The notes: generated from the letters alone by a model not told the origin. 64,000 nucleotides of DNA from Caldimonas tepidiphila (GCF_003569765.1 NZ_QXMG01000001.1:62001-126000); one strand, 5' to 3'; positions 43,004 through 54,018 are shown, counted from the stretch's first letter. Numbers and translations: made by a program.

Positions 43004-44560
43004 TCAGCGGCCGTTGCCGTTCGGGCGGATCACGACGTACTGCGCCCACTCGCCGCGGCGCACCAGCAGGTTGACCGGGCGGCTCTTGTCGAGCTTGGAG
43101 ACCACGGCCTCGAACTGGCGCACGTCGCCGATCTCGGTGTTGGCGATGGCGACGATGATGTCGTCCTCGCGCAGGCCCGCGCGCGCGGCCGGGCCGTCGG
43201 CGACCTCGACGCGCACGCCGCCCTTGATCTTCAGCTCCCGCTTCTGCGCCTCGGTCAGCTCGCCGACCTGCAGTCCGAGCGCCTGCGCCACGCCGCCAGC
43301 GGGCTTGGGCCGGCTCTCGGGCGCCGGCGTGCGTGCGGCCTGCTGCTCGGGCTCGATCTCGGCCACCGTCACCGTCAGGTCGCGGTAGCCGCCGCGACGG
43401 AACACCTGCATCGTCGAGCGGCTGCCCGGCTTGGTGTTGCCGACGATGCGCGGCAGCTCGCCGGCACGCTCGACCGTCTTGCCGTCGAAGCGCGTGATGA
43501 TGTCGCCGGCCTCCACGCCCGCGCGCTCGGCCGGACCGCCCGGCTCGACGCTGCGCACCAGCGCGCCGATCGGCTTGCCGAGGCCGATCGACTCCGCCAC
43601 CTCCTTGGTGACCTGGTCGATCTGCACGCCGATGCGGCCGCGGATCACGCGCCCGCTGACGCGCAGCTGCTCGGCCACGCGCATCGCCTCGTCGATCGGG
43701 ATCGCGAAGGAGATGCCCATGAAGCCGCCGGAGCGGCTGTAGATCTGGCTGTTGATGCCGACCACCTCGCCGCGCAGGTTCAGCAGCGGGCCGCCCGAGT
43801 TGCCGGGGTTCACCGCCACGTCGGTCTGGATGAAGGGCAGGTAGTCGCCGGTGTCGCGCGCCTTGGCGCTGACGATGCCGGCGGTGACCGAGTTGTCCAG
43901 CCCGAAGGGCGAGCCGATCGCGAGGACCCATTCGCCGACCTTGAGCCGGCTCACGTCGCCGATCTTCACCGTCGGCAGGCCGGTGGCCTCGATCTTCAGC
44001 ACCGCGACGTCGGTGCGCTTGTCGGCGCCGACGACGCGCGCCTTGAACTCGCGCTTGTCGGTCAGCGCGATGATCACCTCGTCGGCGCCCTCGACCACGT
44101 GCGCGTTCGTCATCACGAAGCCGTCGGCGCTCAGGATGAAGCCGGAGCCGACGCCGCGGGGCACTGCCTCCTCCTCGCCGCCGCGCGGGCCGTTGCGCCG
44201 CGGGTCCTGGCGCGGGTCCTGTCGGGGATCCTGGCGCGGGTCCGGCCGGGGCGAGGGCTGGCCCGGCAGCGGCATGCCGAAGAAGCGCCGGAAGAACTCC
44301 TCCATCTCCGGGTCGATCTGGCTGCCGTTCGGCCCCCGCACGCCCTGGCGCACGCGCTCGGTGGTGCGGATGTTCACGACGGCCGGGCCGGTGCGCTCGA
44401 CCAGTTCGGTGAAGTCGGGCAGGACCTGCGTGGAGGCGGCCTGCGCCTGCGCGGCGCCGAGCGGCAGGAAGCCGCCCAGGAGTCCGGCGACGGCCACGGC
44501 GGCCAGGAGCCCCCGGCGCGATGCGGACAGCGCGGAAGCGGTGCGTTCAAACACGGTCAT
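43004..44560 (-). CDS. degP: DegP/MucD-type periplasmic serine protease
   Basis: Do-type protease/chaperone, 518 residues. Signal peptide about 1-41 (ends AAQAQA). Catalytic triad is seen in MTNAHVVEGAD (His), KRTDVAVLKIE (Asp) and NPGNSGGPLLNLRG (Ser); two PDZ domains follow (GRIGVQIDQ ... and VGELTEAQKRELKIKGG ...). A DPRQ tetrapeptide repeat lies before the protease domain, encoded by 12-bp units at 44201-44248. The ATG at 44560 has GAGG six bases upstream. It closes rpoE-mucA-mucB-degP, the envelope-stress operon; the Pseudomonas name is mucD. Confidence 0.94.
   Translation of the reverse strand: MTVFERTASALSASRRGLLAAVAVAGLLGGFLPLGAAQAQAASTQVLPDFTELVERTGPAVVNIRTTERVRQGVRGPNGSQIDPEMEEFFRRFFGMPLPGQPSPRPDPRQDPRQDPRQDPRRNGPRGGEEEAVPRGVGSGFILSADGFVMTNAHVVEGADEVIIALTDKREFKARVVGADKRTDVAVLKIEATGLPTVKIGDVSRLKVGEWVLAIGSPFGLDNSVTAGIVSAKARDTGDYLPFIQTDVAVNPGNSGGPLLNLRGEVVGINSQIYSRSGGFMGISFAIPIDEAMRVAEQLRVSGRVIRGRIGVQIDQVTKEVAESIGLGKPIGALVRSVEPGGPAERAGVEAGDIITRFDGKTVERAGELPRIVGNTKPGSRSTMQVFRRGGYRDLTVTVAEIEPEQQAARTPAPESRPKPAGGVAQALGLQVGELTEAQKRELKIKGGVRVEVADGPAARAGLREDDIIVAIANTEIGDVRQFEAVVSKLDKSRPVNLLVRRGEWAQYVVIRPNGNGR
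44201..44248 (-). repeat. four 12-bp tandem units inside degP
   Basis: Units start at 44201, 44213, 44225 and 44237 and share the pattern CGGGTCCTGGCG with a few changes. They encode the repeated DPRQ in the linker before the protease domain. Copy number may vary between strains without breaking the frame. Confidence 0.8.
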
Positions 44561-44625
44561 CACTCACCTCGTTCTTGTATCGCGGCGCCTTGCACGCCGC
44601 ACTTTCGCCAGGGAGCGCTGCCCGC

Positions 44626-45657
44626 TCAGGGCTTGCGCTCCAGTCCCTGCACCAGGGTGCGCAGCGTCAGCGCCGGCACCTCGCCGACCGCGGTGACCCA
44701 CCAGTCGCCGCGGCGCTGCGTCAGGGTCTGCGTCGCGCCCAGGCCGGCCAGCATCTCCTTGCGGTGCACGGCGGCATTGAAGGGCTCGACGAAGATCGAT
44801 ACATGCGCCAGCCCGTCGGAGAAGATGGTCTGGAGCAGCTGGGGGGACGAGGACGGCGAAGGGTCGGGTTCGCCCGGTGTCAGGTCCATCGTACGCTTGA
44901 CGCTGCTGACATGCCGGAAGCCGGGCACACGCTGGCGGTACTGCCAGCCCTCGCTCTCGTAGCTCGTCTTGCTCATCACCGGCCGCTCGACGCGGTAGCC
45001 CTCGAGCTTCCTCATCGGCTGCGTGACGTTCTCGGGCTGGAACTTCACGCCGATCGAGACCTCCGAGAAGGCCGAGGACTCCAGCACCTCGCCGTTCTCG
45101 GCCAGCACCTCGGCGCGCAGCAGCAGGCCGCTGCCCTTCTCCGACCAGAGCCGGTAGCCGAAGCGGTAGCCGTCGCGGGGCTTGAGCAGCAGCACGCGGG
45201 CCTCGTGGCCGGCGACGCGCTCGGGCGGCTGCTGGCGCACCTCGTAGTGCTCGAGGACGCGGTCGCCGTCGTTGAGCAGCAGCCCCGGGAAGGTGTTGAG
45301 CGTCTCGCGCAGCTCGACGAGCGCGGTGCGGCTGTCGGGCCAGAAGGTGTGCACGAGGTTGTTGTGGCGGAAGACGCGGCGCGGCTGGCCATCGAGCGAC
45401 TCGATGCGCTCGAACTGGTTGATGCCGTCGCAGTAGTGCGCGATGCGCGCGCTCGCGACCTTGCCGCCGGAGCTGACGACGAAGGTGCCCTGGAAATTCT
45501 TCTGCCGCGCCGCCTCGTGGATGCGCAGCAGCCACTGCCGCACCTCGGCCCGGTCGAGCGCGACGCCCTCCCCCTCGGCGGCACGGGCCCCAAAGGCGAG
45601 CAGCGACGACAGCAGCACGAAGCCGAGCCAGCGGCCCAGGCAGCGAAGGAAGGGCAT
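44626..45657 (-). CDS. mucB: anti-sigma regulator MucB/RseB
   Basis: Periplasmic protein, 343 residues, that binds the MucA/RseA anti-sigma factor and shields it from proteolysis until envelope stress. N-terminal signal peptide (MPFLRCLGRWLGFVLLSSLLAFGARA). The N-terminal lipoprotein-like domain (NFQGTFVVSSGGKVASARIAHY, YCDGINQFERIESLDG) and C-terminal domain (WQYRQRVPGFRHVSSVKRTM) are typical. ATG at 45657 was chosen for the GAGG six bases before it; a TTG at 45669 would overlap the mucA stop. Confidence 0.92.
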   Translation of the reverse strand: MPFLRCLGRWLGFVLLSSLLAFGARAAEGEGVALDRAEVRQWLLRIHEAARQKNFQGTFVVSSGGKVASARIAHYCDGINQFERIESLDGQPRRVFRHNNLVHTFWPDSRTALVELRETLNTFPGLLLNDGDRVLEHYEVRQQPPERVAGHEARVLLLKPRDGYRFGYRLWSEKGSGLLLRAEVLAENGEVLESSAFSEVSIGVKFQPENVTQPMRKLEGYRVERPVMSKTSYESEGWQYRQRVPGFRHVSSVKRTMDLTPGEPDPSPSSSPQLLQTIFSDGLAHVSIFVEPFNAAVHRKEMLAGLGATQTLTQRRGDWWVTAVGEVPALTLRTLVQGLERKP

Positions 45658-45665
45658 CGGAATCC

Positions 45666-46334
45666 TCAACGCTGCGGACCCTCGTAGGTCGCGCTGCGCA
45701 GGAAGCCCGAGGGCACGCCGAGCGCCGAGCTGCCGCCGAACTGCTTGTGCGCCGCGAGGTACTGCTCGAGCCGGGCGTCGCGCACGAGCATGGCGTTGGC
45801 GCCCGGCGCGGGCGGCTGGGCCGCGACCAGGGGCCGCGTCACTGCCGCTGCAGGCGCCTGCACGAGCGTCGCGCCCGAGGGCAGGGCCTGCAGCGCGCCG
45901 CCGGAGCCTCCGCCCGGCAGGCCGGTCATGACCGCGACGCCCGCCACCACCATCACGCCGGCTGCCGCCGCAAGCGGCGCGCGCCAGCCGCGGCGCCGCG
46001 CGCCCTGCCCGGCGGCGATCGCGGGCTGGACCGCTACCGCCGGGGCGGCCTCATCCCGCGCCGCGGGCGCGATCACGACCGGCTCGTCGGCGAGGCGCTC
46101 GCGCAGCCGCGCGAGGAACTCGTCGTCCCGCCCCCGGCCGGCGAGCTCGTCGGAACGCATCACGTCGCCGATCAGGTGGTAGACATGCCAGGACTCGAGC
46201 GTCTCGGCCCAGTCCGGCCCCGATCCGCGGCCGGCGGCCATCATCTGCTGCAGTTCGGCGGGATAACCCTCGCCGTCGACGAAGGTGGACAGGCGCTCGC
46301 GCGCCTGCTCGCTCATTCCCGTGGACATCGACAT
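45666..46334 (-). CDS. mucA: anti-sigma-E factor MucA/RseA
   Basis: Inner-membrane anti-sigma factor, 222 residues. The cytoplasmic N-terminal domain (EQARERLSTFVDGEGYPAELQQMM ... WHVYHLIGDVMRS) binds RpoE, one membrane span follows (APLAAAAGVMVVAGVAVMTGL, about 119-139), and the periplasmic tail ends YLAAHKQFGGSSALGVPSGFLRSATYE, a conserved end in this family. AGGAG precedes the ATG. It follows rpoE by 15 bases. Confidence 0.92.
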   Translation of the reverse strand: MSMSTGMSEQARERLSTFVDGEGYPAELQQMMAAGRGSGPDWAETLESWHVYHLIGDVMRSDELAGRGRDDEFLARLRERLADEPVVIAPAARDEAAPAVAVQPAIAAGQGARRRGWRAPLAAAAGVMVVAGVAVMTGLPGGGSGGALQALPSGATLVQAPAAAVTRPLVAAQPPAPGANAMLVRDARLEQYLAAHKQFGGSSALGVPSGFLRSATYEGPQR

Positions 46335-46349
46335 CTCAAACTCCTGTCC

Positions 46350-46955
46350 TCACCAGCGCTTGCCCTCGCGCGTGTCCAGCAAGGGGCGCAAGCGCTGCGC
46401 GATCGCTTCCCGGGCCCGGAAGATGCGCGAGCGCACCGTCCCGATCGGGCAGTTCATCACGTCCGAAATCTCCTCGTAGCTCAGCCCCTCGATCTCGCGC
46501 AGCGTGATCGCCTGGCGCAGATCCTCGGACAGAGCCTCGATCGCCGCGTTGACGGTGGCCGCGATCTCCTTGCTGGCCAGCACCGCCTCGGGCGTTTCGC
46601 CATCACTTAGTTCGTTCTCGACGCGGGAAGTTTCATCCTCGTCGCCGGCGAGCGCGAGCGCCGACTCGGAGACGAGCGGGTCGCGCCTCAATTCGGCCAG
46701 CGCCTTCTTCGCGGTGTTGACCGCGATGCGGTAGAGCCAGGTGTAGAAGGCGCTCTCGCCGCGGAACTGCGGCAGCGCGCGGTAGGCGCGGATGAAGGTT
46801 TCCTGCGCGATGTCCTGGACCAGGTCCTGGTCGCGCACCATGCGGCCGATCAGCCGCTCGATCTTGCGCTGGTACTTGACCACCAGCAGCTCGAAGGCCT
46901 TCTGGTCGCCGCGCTTGACGCGCTCAATCAGCAGGACATCGGCGTCAGCGCTCAT
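46350..46955 (-). CDS. rpoE: RNA polymerase sigma-E factor RpoE (AlgU)
   Basis: ECF sigma factor, 201 residues, for the envelope-stress regulon. Region 2 reads FELLVVKYQRKIERLIGRMVRDQDLVQDIAQETFIRAYRALPQFRGES with FYTWLYRIAVNTAKK; region 4 is LREIEGLSYEEISDVMNCPIGTVRSRIFRAREA. It is held by MucA, encoded next. Its ATG lies immediately after the stop of the YgfX-like gene, and a vegetative-type promoter candidate lies at 47009-47037. Confidence 0.96.
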   Translation of the reverse strand: MSADADVLLIERVKRGDQKAFELLVVKYQRKIERLIGRMVRDQDLVQDIAQETFIRAYRALPQFRGESAFYTWLYRIAVNTAKKALAELRRDPLVSESALALAGDEDETSRVENELSDGETPEAVLASKEIAATVNAAIEALSEDLRQAITLREIEGLSYEEISDVMNCPIGTVRSRIFRAREAIAQRLRPLLDTREGKRW

Positions 46956-47435
46956 TCAATGCGTGAAAGGGGGAGGGTCGCCGTGGCGGGGTGCCGCGGG
47001 CGTCGGGGAATATACCGCACAGCGCAAGGCATGCCAGTGCGCGGCATGGGAACGGCGCGCGAGCGCGATCCAGCGACCATGCCACGGCAGGCGCGACGCG
47101 GAAGGCTGCAGGCGCAGCAGCATCCAGCCGCCGAGATCCGCGACCACGCCGAGGCGGCCGCTGCACGCCTGCGCCTGACCCTCGGCCGCATCGCGCCAGT
47201 GCCAGTCCCGCCCGTCCCAGCGCAGCAGCAGGGTCCGCGAGGCCAGCGCCGGCAGCGCGGCGAACAGCGGCAGGCACAGCAGCAGCGCCGCCGCGCGCCA
47301 GCCCGGCGCAGGGATGCTTGCCGCGAAGACCCAGCCCAGCAGCGCCGCCAGCGCGGCGGCGCCCAGCGCCGCGACCGCCGCCCGCCAGCCGCGCTCGGGC
47401 GCGACCGTCAGTTCGAGGGCGGGGGCCGCGCGCAT
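46956..47435 (-). CDS. YgfX-like small membrane protein
   Basis: A 159-residue protein of uncertain function. Two hydrophobic spans (about 18-40 and 45-68) are followed by a small domain rich in Trp and Arg (LLLRWDGRDWHWRDA, WMLLRLQPSA, WIALARRSHAAHWHALRCAVYSP). The layout resembles the YgfX/CptA family of inner-membrane proteins, proposed toxins in E. coli, though the match is by eye. It sits between fabF and rpoE, 0 bases before rpoE, so it may share transcription with it. Confidence 0.65.
   Translation of the reverse strand: MRAAPALELTVAPERGWRAAVAALGAAALAALLGWVFAASIPAPGWRAAALLLCLPLFAALPALASRTLLLRWDGRDWHWRDAAEGQAQACSGRLGVVADLGGWMLLRLQPSASRLPWHGRWIALARRSHAAHWHALRCAVYSPTPAAPRHGDPPPFTH
47009..47037 (-). 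promoter_or_regulatory. putative promoter of rpoE within the upstream gene
   Basis: Minus strand CTGGCA (47032-47037), 17 bases, TATATT (47009-47014): four of six -35 bases and a good -10. Predicted start near 47002, 47 bases before the rpoE ATG. No clear RpoE-type (GAACTT/TCTGA) autoregulatory promoter was seen. Confidence 0.4.
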
Positions 47436-47470
47436 GCCGCGCCGCGATCGGTCGGTGGCCGCTCAGCCGC

Positions 47471-48715
<1,245 letters not shown>

Positions 48716-48803
48716 ACGGTTCGAGGAATGTCTGAATGGGGGTTGGGTACTGCACCGAAGGGCTCAGCCCTTCGGTCGCGGGCGCTCGGCCCGCTGCCGC
48801 CGA

Positions 48804-49061
<258 letters not shown>

Positions 49062-49187
49062 TCAATAACTAACAGAACAGCCCGTGATTTTACGACCTCG
49101 GCGAATCCACCCTGGGAGGTCGCAACCGGACGGACTCCAACCGGCCGGCCGCGCGTCCGGGACTCTCGCCCCGGCGCGCCGCCTGTT

Positions 49188-49940
49188 TCAGTTCATGTAC
49201 ATGCCGCCGTTGACGTGCATCTCGGTGCCGGTGATGTAGCCGGCCTGCGGCGAGGCGAGGAAGGCCACCGCGTGCGCGATGTCCTCGGGGCTGCCGAGCT
49301 TGCCCAGCGGGATCTGCTGCAAGAGCGCCGCCTTCTGCGCGTCGGGCAGGACTTCCGTCATGTCGGTGGCGATGAAGCCCGGGGCGACGCAGTTGACCGT
49401 GATGCCGCGGCTGCCGAGCTCGCGCGCGAGCGAGCGGGTCAGGCCCGCCACGCCCGCCTTCGCGGCGGCGTAGTTGGCCTGGCCGGCGTTGCCGCTGGCG
49501 CCCACCACCGAGGTGATGTTGACGATGCGGCCGTGGCGCTGCTTCATCATCGGGCGGATCGCGGCACGGCTGGTGCGGAACACCGCCTTCAGGTTGGTGT
49601 CGAGCACCGCGTCCCAGTCCTCGTCCTTCATGCGCATCGACAGCGTGTCGCGCGTGATGCCGGCGTTGTTGACCAGCACGTGCAGCGCGCCGAACTCCTT
49701 GACGATGCCGTCGATCGCCGCATCGACGCCCGCGGCGTCGTTGACGTTCAGGCACAGGCCGCGGCAGCCGTCGAAGCCCGAGAGCGCTTCCGTGATCGCC
49801 TGTGCGCCGGACTCGGTCGTCGCGGTGCCGATCACCTTCAGGCCGCGGCGGGCGAGCTCGAGCGCGATGGCGCGGCCGATGCCGCGCGACGCGCCGGTGA
49901 CGAGGGCCACCTGGCCTTCGAACGCGAGGGGGTTGCTCAT
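49188..49940 (-). CDS. fabG: 3-oxoacyl-ACP reductase
   Basis: NADPH-dependent SDR enzyme, 250 residues, reducing beta-ketoacyl-ACP. NADP-binding TGASRGIGRAIA, NNAG, catalytic Ser (NITSVVGASGN) and YAAAKAG (Tyr, Lys). ATG at 49940 overlaps the fabD stop by 4 bases. It is the second reductive step partner of FabD/FabH/FabF encoded around it. Confidence 0.97.
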   Translation of the reverse strand: MSNPLAFEGQVALVTGASRGIGRAIALELARRGLKVIGTATTESGAQAITEALSGFDGCRGLCLNVNDAAGVDAAIDGIVKEFGALHVLVNNAGITRDTLSMRMKDEDWDAVLDTNLKAVFRTSRAAIRPMMKQRHGRIVNITSVVGASGNAGQANYAAAKAGVAGLTRSLARELGSRGITVNCVAPGFIATDMTEVLPDAQKAALLQQIPLGKLGSPEDIAHAVAFLASPQAGYITGTEMHVNGGMYMN

Positions 49941-50875
49941 GCCAGCATTCCTTTCACATCGGCGAGCGTCGCCGGGTCGTACACGGTGGCGGTGCTCAGC
50001 TCGCCGTCGATGCGCTTGATCATGCCGGCCAGCACCTTGCCGGGGCCGCATTCGAACACACGCGAGAAGCCGCTCGCCTTGATCTGCTGCACGGATTCGA
50101 CCCAGCGCACCGGGCCGAAGGCCTGGCGGTAGAGCGCGTCGCGGATCGCGTCCGCGTCGGTCTGCACCTGCACGTCGATGTTGTTGAGCATTGGGATCCG
50201 CGGCGCCGCGATCGTCGCGGCGGCGAGCTTCTCCTTCAGGCGCTCGGCCGCGGGCTTCATCAGGCTCGAGTGGAACGGCGCCGACACCGGCAGCGGCAGC
50301 GCGCGCTTGGCGCCGCGCGCCTTCAGCAGCTCGCAGCCCTTCTCCACCCCGGCCTTGCTGCCGGCGATCACGATCTGCTTCGGGTCGTTGAAGTTGACCG
50401 CCTCGACCACCTCGCCGCTGGCGGCCGCCGCCTCGGCGCAGCCCTCGCGCACGGCCTGCGCGTCCAGCCCCAGGATCGCGGCCATCGCGCCGGTGCCCAC
50501 CGGCACCGCCTCCTGCATCGCCTGCGCGCGGAAGCGCACCAGCGGCAGCGCGTCGGCGAGCGTCAGCGCCTCGGCCGCCACCAGCGCGGTGTACTCGCCG
50601 AGCGAGTGGCCCGCCACCAGCCCCGGCTTCAGGCCGGTCTCGGCGAGCCAGGCGCGGTAGCAGGCGATGCCCGCGGTCAGCATCACCGGCTGCGTGTTGG
50701 TGGTCAGGTCGAGCTGCTCCTTGGGGCCGGCGGCAATCAGCCGCGCCACGTCCTCTCCGAGCGCCTGGCTGGCCTCGTCGAGCGTGCCGCGCACGGCCGG
50801 GTGATCGCCCCAGGCGTCGAGCATGCCGACGGCCTGCGAGCCCTGTCCGGGGAAGACGAAAGCGAAGGAGGTCAT
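49937..50875 (-). CDS. fabD: malonyl-CoA:ACP transacylase
   Basis: 312 residues. FVFPGQGSQAVGML and the nucleophile Ser in VAGHSLGEYTALVAA are present, with His in SAPFHSSLMKPA. It loads malonyl groups on AcpP for elongation. It overlaps fabG by 4 bases and follows fabH by 49. Confidence 0.97.
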   Translation of the reverse strand: MTSFAFVFPGQGSQAVGMLDAWGDHPAVRGTLDEASQALGEDVARLIAAGPKEQLDLTTNTQPVMLTAGIACYRAWLAETGLKPGLVAGHSLGEYTALVAAEALTLADALPLVRFRAQAMQEAVPVGTGAMAAILGLDAQAVREGCAEAAAASGEVVEAVNFNDPKQIVIAGSKAGVEKGCELLKARGAKRALPLPVSAPFHSSLMKPAAERLKEKLAAATIAAPRIPMLNNIDVQVQTDADAIRDALYRQAFGPVRWVESVQQIKASGFSRVFECGPGKVLAGMIKRIDGELSTATVYDPATLADVKGMLA

Positions 50876-50924
50876 TCTTGGTGTACTTGTGCGGTTGGAG
50901 GAACGCCGGGGGCGGAGCGCCGCG

Positions 50925-51914
50925 TCAGAAGTCGAGCAGCACCGCGCCCCAGGTGAAGCCGCCGCCGACGCCCTCGAGCATCAGCGTGTCGCCGCGGGCG
51001 ATGCGGCCCGAGCGCACGCCGTGGTCGAGCGCGAGCGGGATCGACGCCGCGGACGTGTTGCCGTGCTGGTCCACCGTCACGATCACCTTGCCCATCGGCA
51101 GCTTCAGCTTGCGCGCGGTGCCCTGCATGATGCGGATGTTGGCCTGGTGCGGGATCAGCCAGTCGATCTCTTCCGCGCCGCGGCCGGCCTTCCCGAGCAC
51201 CGAGCGGGCCACCTCCTCGAGCACGCCGACGGCGAGCTTGAACACGGCCTGGCCGTCCATCTTCAGCAGCGGGTCGCCCAGCACCTGGCCGCCCGAGACG
51301 TGGCCGGGCACGCACAGGATGCCCACATGGCGGCCATCGGCGTGCAGCTCGGTCGCGACGACGCCAGGCGTCTCGCTCGCCTCCAGCACCACGGCGCCCG
51401 CGCCGTCGCCGAACAGCACGCAGGTGGTGCGGTCGTTGAAGTCGAGGATGCGCGAGAAGACCTCGGCGCCGATCACGAGCGCGCGGCGCGCGCTGCCGGC
51501 GCGGATCATCGAGTCCGCGACGGTGAGCGCGTAGACGAAGCCCGAGCACACCGCCTGCACGTCGAAGGCCGGGCAGCCGTGCACGCCGAGCTTCTGCTGC
51601 ACCAGCGCCGCGGTCGACGGGAACACCATGTCCGGCGTCGAGGTCGCGACGATGATCAGGTCGATGTCGGACGCCGAGCAGCCGGCCGCCTCCAGTGCCT
51701 GGCGCGCCGCGGCGACGCCGAGGTCGCTCGAGCCGACGTCCGGCGCGGCGAAGTGGCGCGCGCGGATGCCGGTGCGCTCGACGATCCACTCGTCGGAGGT
51801 CTCGATGCCGCGTGCGGCCAGTTCGGCCGCGAGCTCGGCGTTGCTGAGGCGCCGCGGCGGCAGGTAGCTGCCGGTGCCGGCGATGCGCGAATAACGGGGA
51901 AAGGTCGAGGTCAT
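50925..51914 (-). CDS. fabH: beta-ketoacyl-ACP synthase III
   Basis: Initiation condensing enzyme, 329 residues, joining acetyl-CoA and malonyl-ACP. Catalytic Cys in [14 protein letters not shown], His in [11 protein letters not shown], Asn in [12 protein letters not shown]. It overlaps plsX by 4 bases. Confidence 0.97.
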   Translation of the reverse strand: MTSTFPRYSRIAGTGSYLPPRRLSNAELAAELAARGIETSDEWIVERTGIRARHFAAPDVGSSDLGVAAARQALEAAGCSASDIDLIIVATSTPDMVFPSTAALVQQKLGVHGCPAFDVQAVCSGFVYALTVADSMIRAGSARRALVIGAEVFSRILDFNDRTTCVLFGDGAGAVVLEASETPGVVATELHADGRHVGILCVPGHVSGGQVLGDPLLKMDGQAVFKLAVGVLEEVARSVLGKAGRGAEEIDWLIPHQANIRIMQGTARKLKLPMGKVIVTVDQHGNTSAASIPLALDHGVRSGRIARGDTLMLEGVGGGFTWGAVLLDF

Positions 51915-53017
51915 GCAGCCTGGGATACTGCCGCAGGCACCGCGGCAGCGTCCGCCGGGGGCAGCGCCTGCAAGGTGTCCACGATGCGATGATGCACCCG
52001 GTCGAGCAACCGGTTCCGGGCGGCATCATACGCGCGATTCAGGGCGTTCTCGAAAGCCACCGCGTCGGCCGAGCCGTGGCTCTTGAACACCAGCCCGCGC
52101 AGGCCGAGCAGCGCCGCGCCGTTGTAGCGGCGGTGGTCGATGCGCGCCTTGAAATGCCGGAGCACCGGCAGCGCCACGAGCGCCGCGGCCTTCGTGAAGG
52201 CGTTGCGGCCGAACTCCTGCTTGATGATGCTCGACAGCATCCCCGCGAGGCCCTCGGCGGTCTTCAGCGCCACGTTGCCGACGAAGCCGTCGCAGACGAC
52301 GATGTCGGTGGTGCCCTTGAAGATGTCGTTGCCCTCGACGTTGCCGTAGAAGTTCAGGTGCCCCGCGTCGCCCACCGCGCGCAGCAGCTCGCCGGCGCGC
52401 TTGATGACCTCGTTGCCCTTGATCGCCTCTTCGCCGATGTTGAGCAGGCCGACCGTCGGGTTCTCCTTGCCCTCCACCGCCGAGACGAGCGCACTGCCCA
52501 TCAGCGCGAACTGCAGCAGGTGCTCGGGTTCGCAGTCGACGTTGGCGCCGAGGTCGAGCACGGTGGTGAAGCCGTCGTTCTGGTTCGGCATCACGCTCGC
52601 GATCGCCGGACGGTCGATGCCCTCGAGCGTCTTGAGCACGTAGCGCGACACCGCCATCAGCGCGCCGGTGTTGCCGGCCGAGACGCAGGCGTCGGCCGTG
52701 CCGCCGGCCGCCACCTTCACCTGGCTGACCGCCACGCGCATCGACGAGTCCTTCTTGCGCCGCAGCGCGATCTCGATCGAGTCGTCCATCTCGACGACCT
52801 CGGCGGCCGCCACGATGCGGCAGCGCGACCACGAGGACGCCGGGGCGAGCGCATCGGCGCGCCCGACGAGCAGCAACTCCGCCTGCGGATGCGCGGCGAG
52901 GAAGGCCCTGCAGGCCGGCAGCGTGATCGACGGACCGTGATCACCGCCCATGCAGTCCACGGCGATGCGCACCGGGCGCGACAAAGCCGCCACAGCAGGA
53001 GGGGCAGAAGAAGTCAT
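51911..53017 (-). CDS. plsX: phosphate acyltransferase PlsX
   Basis: Makes acyl-phosphate from acyl-ACP for phospholipid synthesis, 368 residues. Starts after a short leader with [38 protein letters not shown] and [18 protein letters not shown] are family stretches. ATG at 53017 has only a weak ribosome site; a GTG at 53059 is possible. It follows rpmF by 109 bases, as in most bacteria. Confidence 0.95.
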   Translation of the reverse strand: MTSSAPPAVAALSRPVRIAVDCMGGDHGPSITLPACRAFLAAHPQAELLLVGRADALAPASSWSRCRIVAAAEVVEMDDSIEIALRRKKDSSMRVAVSQVKVAAGGTADACVSAGNTGALMAVSRYVLKTLEGIDRPAIASVMPNQNDGFTTVLDLGANVDCEPEHLLQFALMGSALVSAVEGKENPTVGLLNIGEEAIKGNEVIKRAGELLRAVGDAGHLNFYGNVEGNDIFKGTTDIVVCDGFVGNVALKTAEGLAGMLSSIIKQEFGRNAFTKAAALVALPVLRHFKARIDHRRYNGAALLGLRGLVFKSHGSADAVAFENALNRAYDAARNRLLDRVHHRIVDTLQALPPADAAAVPAAVSQAA

Positions 53018-53126
53018 CGCAGGCTGGGTGTGCCGGAGGCACCGGAGCAGGCAAAACACAGGCCGGCTGGCCGCCCGAAGGCAACCACCGGCCCGGATGT
53101 GCTCGAACTGACCTGAACCGGAAGGA

Positions 53127-53309
53127 TCAGGCGTCGGCCTTGGTCTTCAGGACCTTGCGCCCGCGGTAGAAACCGGTCGGGCTGATGTGATGACGCAGAT
53201 GGGTTTCACCCGTGGTGGACTCAATCGCGGTCGAGGGGTTGTTCAGGTGCTGGTGGGCACGGTGCATACCACGCTTCGAGGGCGACTTCTTGTTCTGTTG
53301 AACGGCCAT
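53127..53309 (-). CDS. rpmF: 50S ribosomal protein L32
   Basis: 60 residues, starting [19 protein letters not shown] with the usual [14 protein letters not shown] end. No Cys pairs, so a zinc-free form. AAGGAG lies nine bases before the ATG. It has its own promoter candidate at 53334-53342. Confidence 0.98.
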   Translation of the reverse strand: MAVQQNKKSPSKRGMHRAHQHLNNPSTAIESTTGETHLRHHISPTGFYRGRKVLKTKADA

Positions 53310-53333
53310 GGCTCGCTCCTTGGAAAACCAAAG

Positions 53334-53342
53334 ATTCTAGCA
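53334..53342 (-). promoter_or_regulatory. putative extended -10 promoter of rpmF
   Basis: Minus strand TGC-TAGAAT (53342 to 53334) is an extended -10 with five of six consensus bases. Predicted start near 53327, giving an 18-base leader that still holds the ribosome site. Confidence 0.5.
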
Positions 53343-53397
53343 TGCATCGTTCGGGCGAGAACAGCAAGCCCGGCCGGAACGTGCGGAATCTGGCAGC

Positions 53398-53946
53398 TCA
53401 GGACTTCGGCTTGCGCAGCGCCTCGAGCGCGGCGAAGGGATTGGGCCGCGGCTCCTCCTCTTCCTCCTCCTCGTCCTCGGCGACCATCGGCAGCGGCTGC
53501 GGGCACTCCTCGTGGCGCGGCACGAGCGGCAGCGCGAGCAGCAGCTCGTCCTCGATCAGCTCGGGCACGTCCAGCGCGCGCGTCAGCGCCAGCACCTCCT
53601 CCTCCGCCTCGACGTCCTCCTCGGCCGCCCGCGCCTCGTCGCTGACGAAGCGGAAGCTGCGCCGCACCTCCAGCGGCACCTGCACCGGCCCGAGGCAGCG
53701 CTGGCACTCCAGGTGGATCTCGCCGCGCGCGCTGAGGTCCAGCCAGACCTGGGGCGCGTGAGCGCGCTGCTCCACCTGCCGGCCTTCCGCGCGCCAGGCC
53801 ACCTCGCCGACCGGCGGTGCCTCCGGGTGCGCCTCCGCGGCCAGCCGTTCGAGCGACGCCGTGGGGGTCCGGCCCTCGAGCACGCCGCCGGCCCGGGCGA
53901 ACTCCTGCACGTCGAGACGCTGGGGATTGAACTCTCTTGCTTTCAT
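53398..53946 (-). CDS. yceD: YceD/DUF177 family protein
   Basis: 182 residues. Contains the family core LDLSARGEIHLECQRCLGPVQVPLEVRRSFRFV (with a C-x2-C) and an acidic C-terminus (EDEEEEEEEPRPNPFAALEALRKPKS). DUF177 proteins precede rpmF in nearly all bacteria and have been linked to 23S rRNA or ribosome accumulation; the exact role is unclear. It begins the long minus-strand run and is divergent from maf. Confidence 0.93.
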   Translation of the reverse strand: MKAREFNPQRLDVQEFARAGGVLEGRTPTASLERLAAEAHPEAPPVGEVAWRAEGRQVEQRAHAPQVWLDLSARGEIHLECQRCLGPVQVPLEVRRSFRFVSDEARAAEEDVEAEEEVLALTRALDVPELIEDELLLALPLVPRHEECPQPLPMVAEDEEEEEEEPRPNPFAALEALRKPKS

Positions 53947-54012
53947 GCCGGCAGTTTAAGGTCGCGTGTGGCGGCGGGCGAATGCCGCGGCGCCTCCCGC
54001 GCCCCGCTGAGG

Positions 54013-54018
54013 GACAAT
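54013..54018 (+). promoter_or_regulatory. putative -10 element giving a leaderless maf transcript
   Basis: GACAAT lies seven bases before the maf ATG. If used, transcription would begin at or one base before the start codon. No clear -35 and no ribosome site is seen for maf. Confidence 0.35.
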
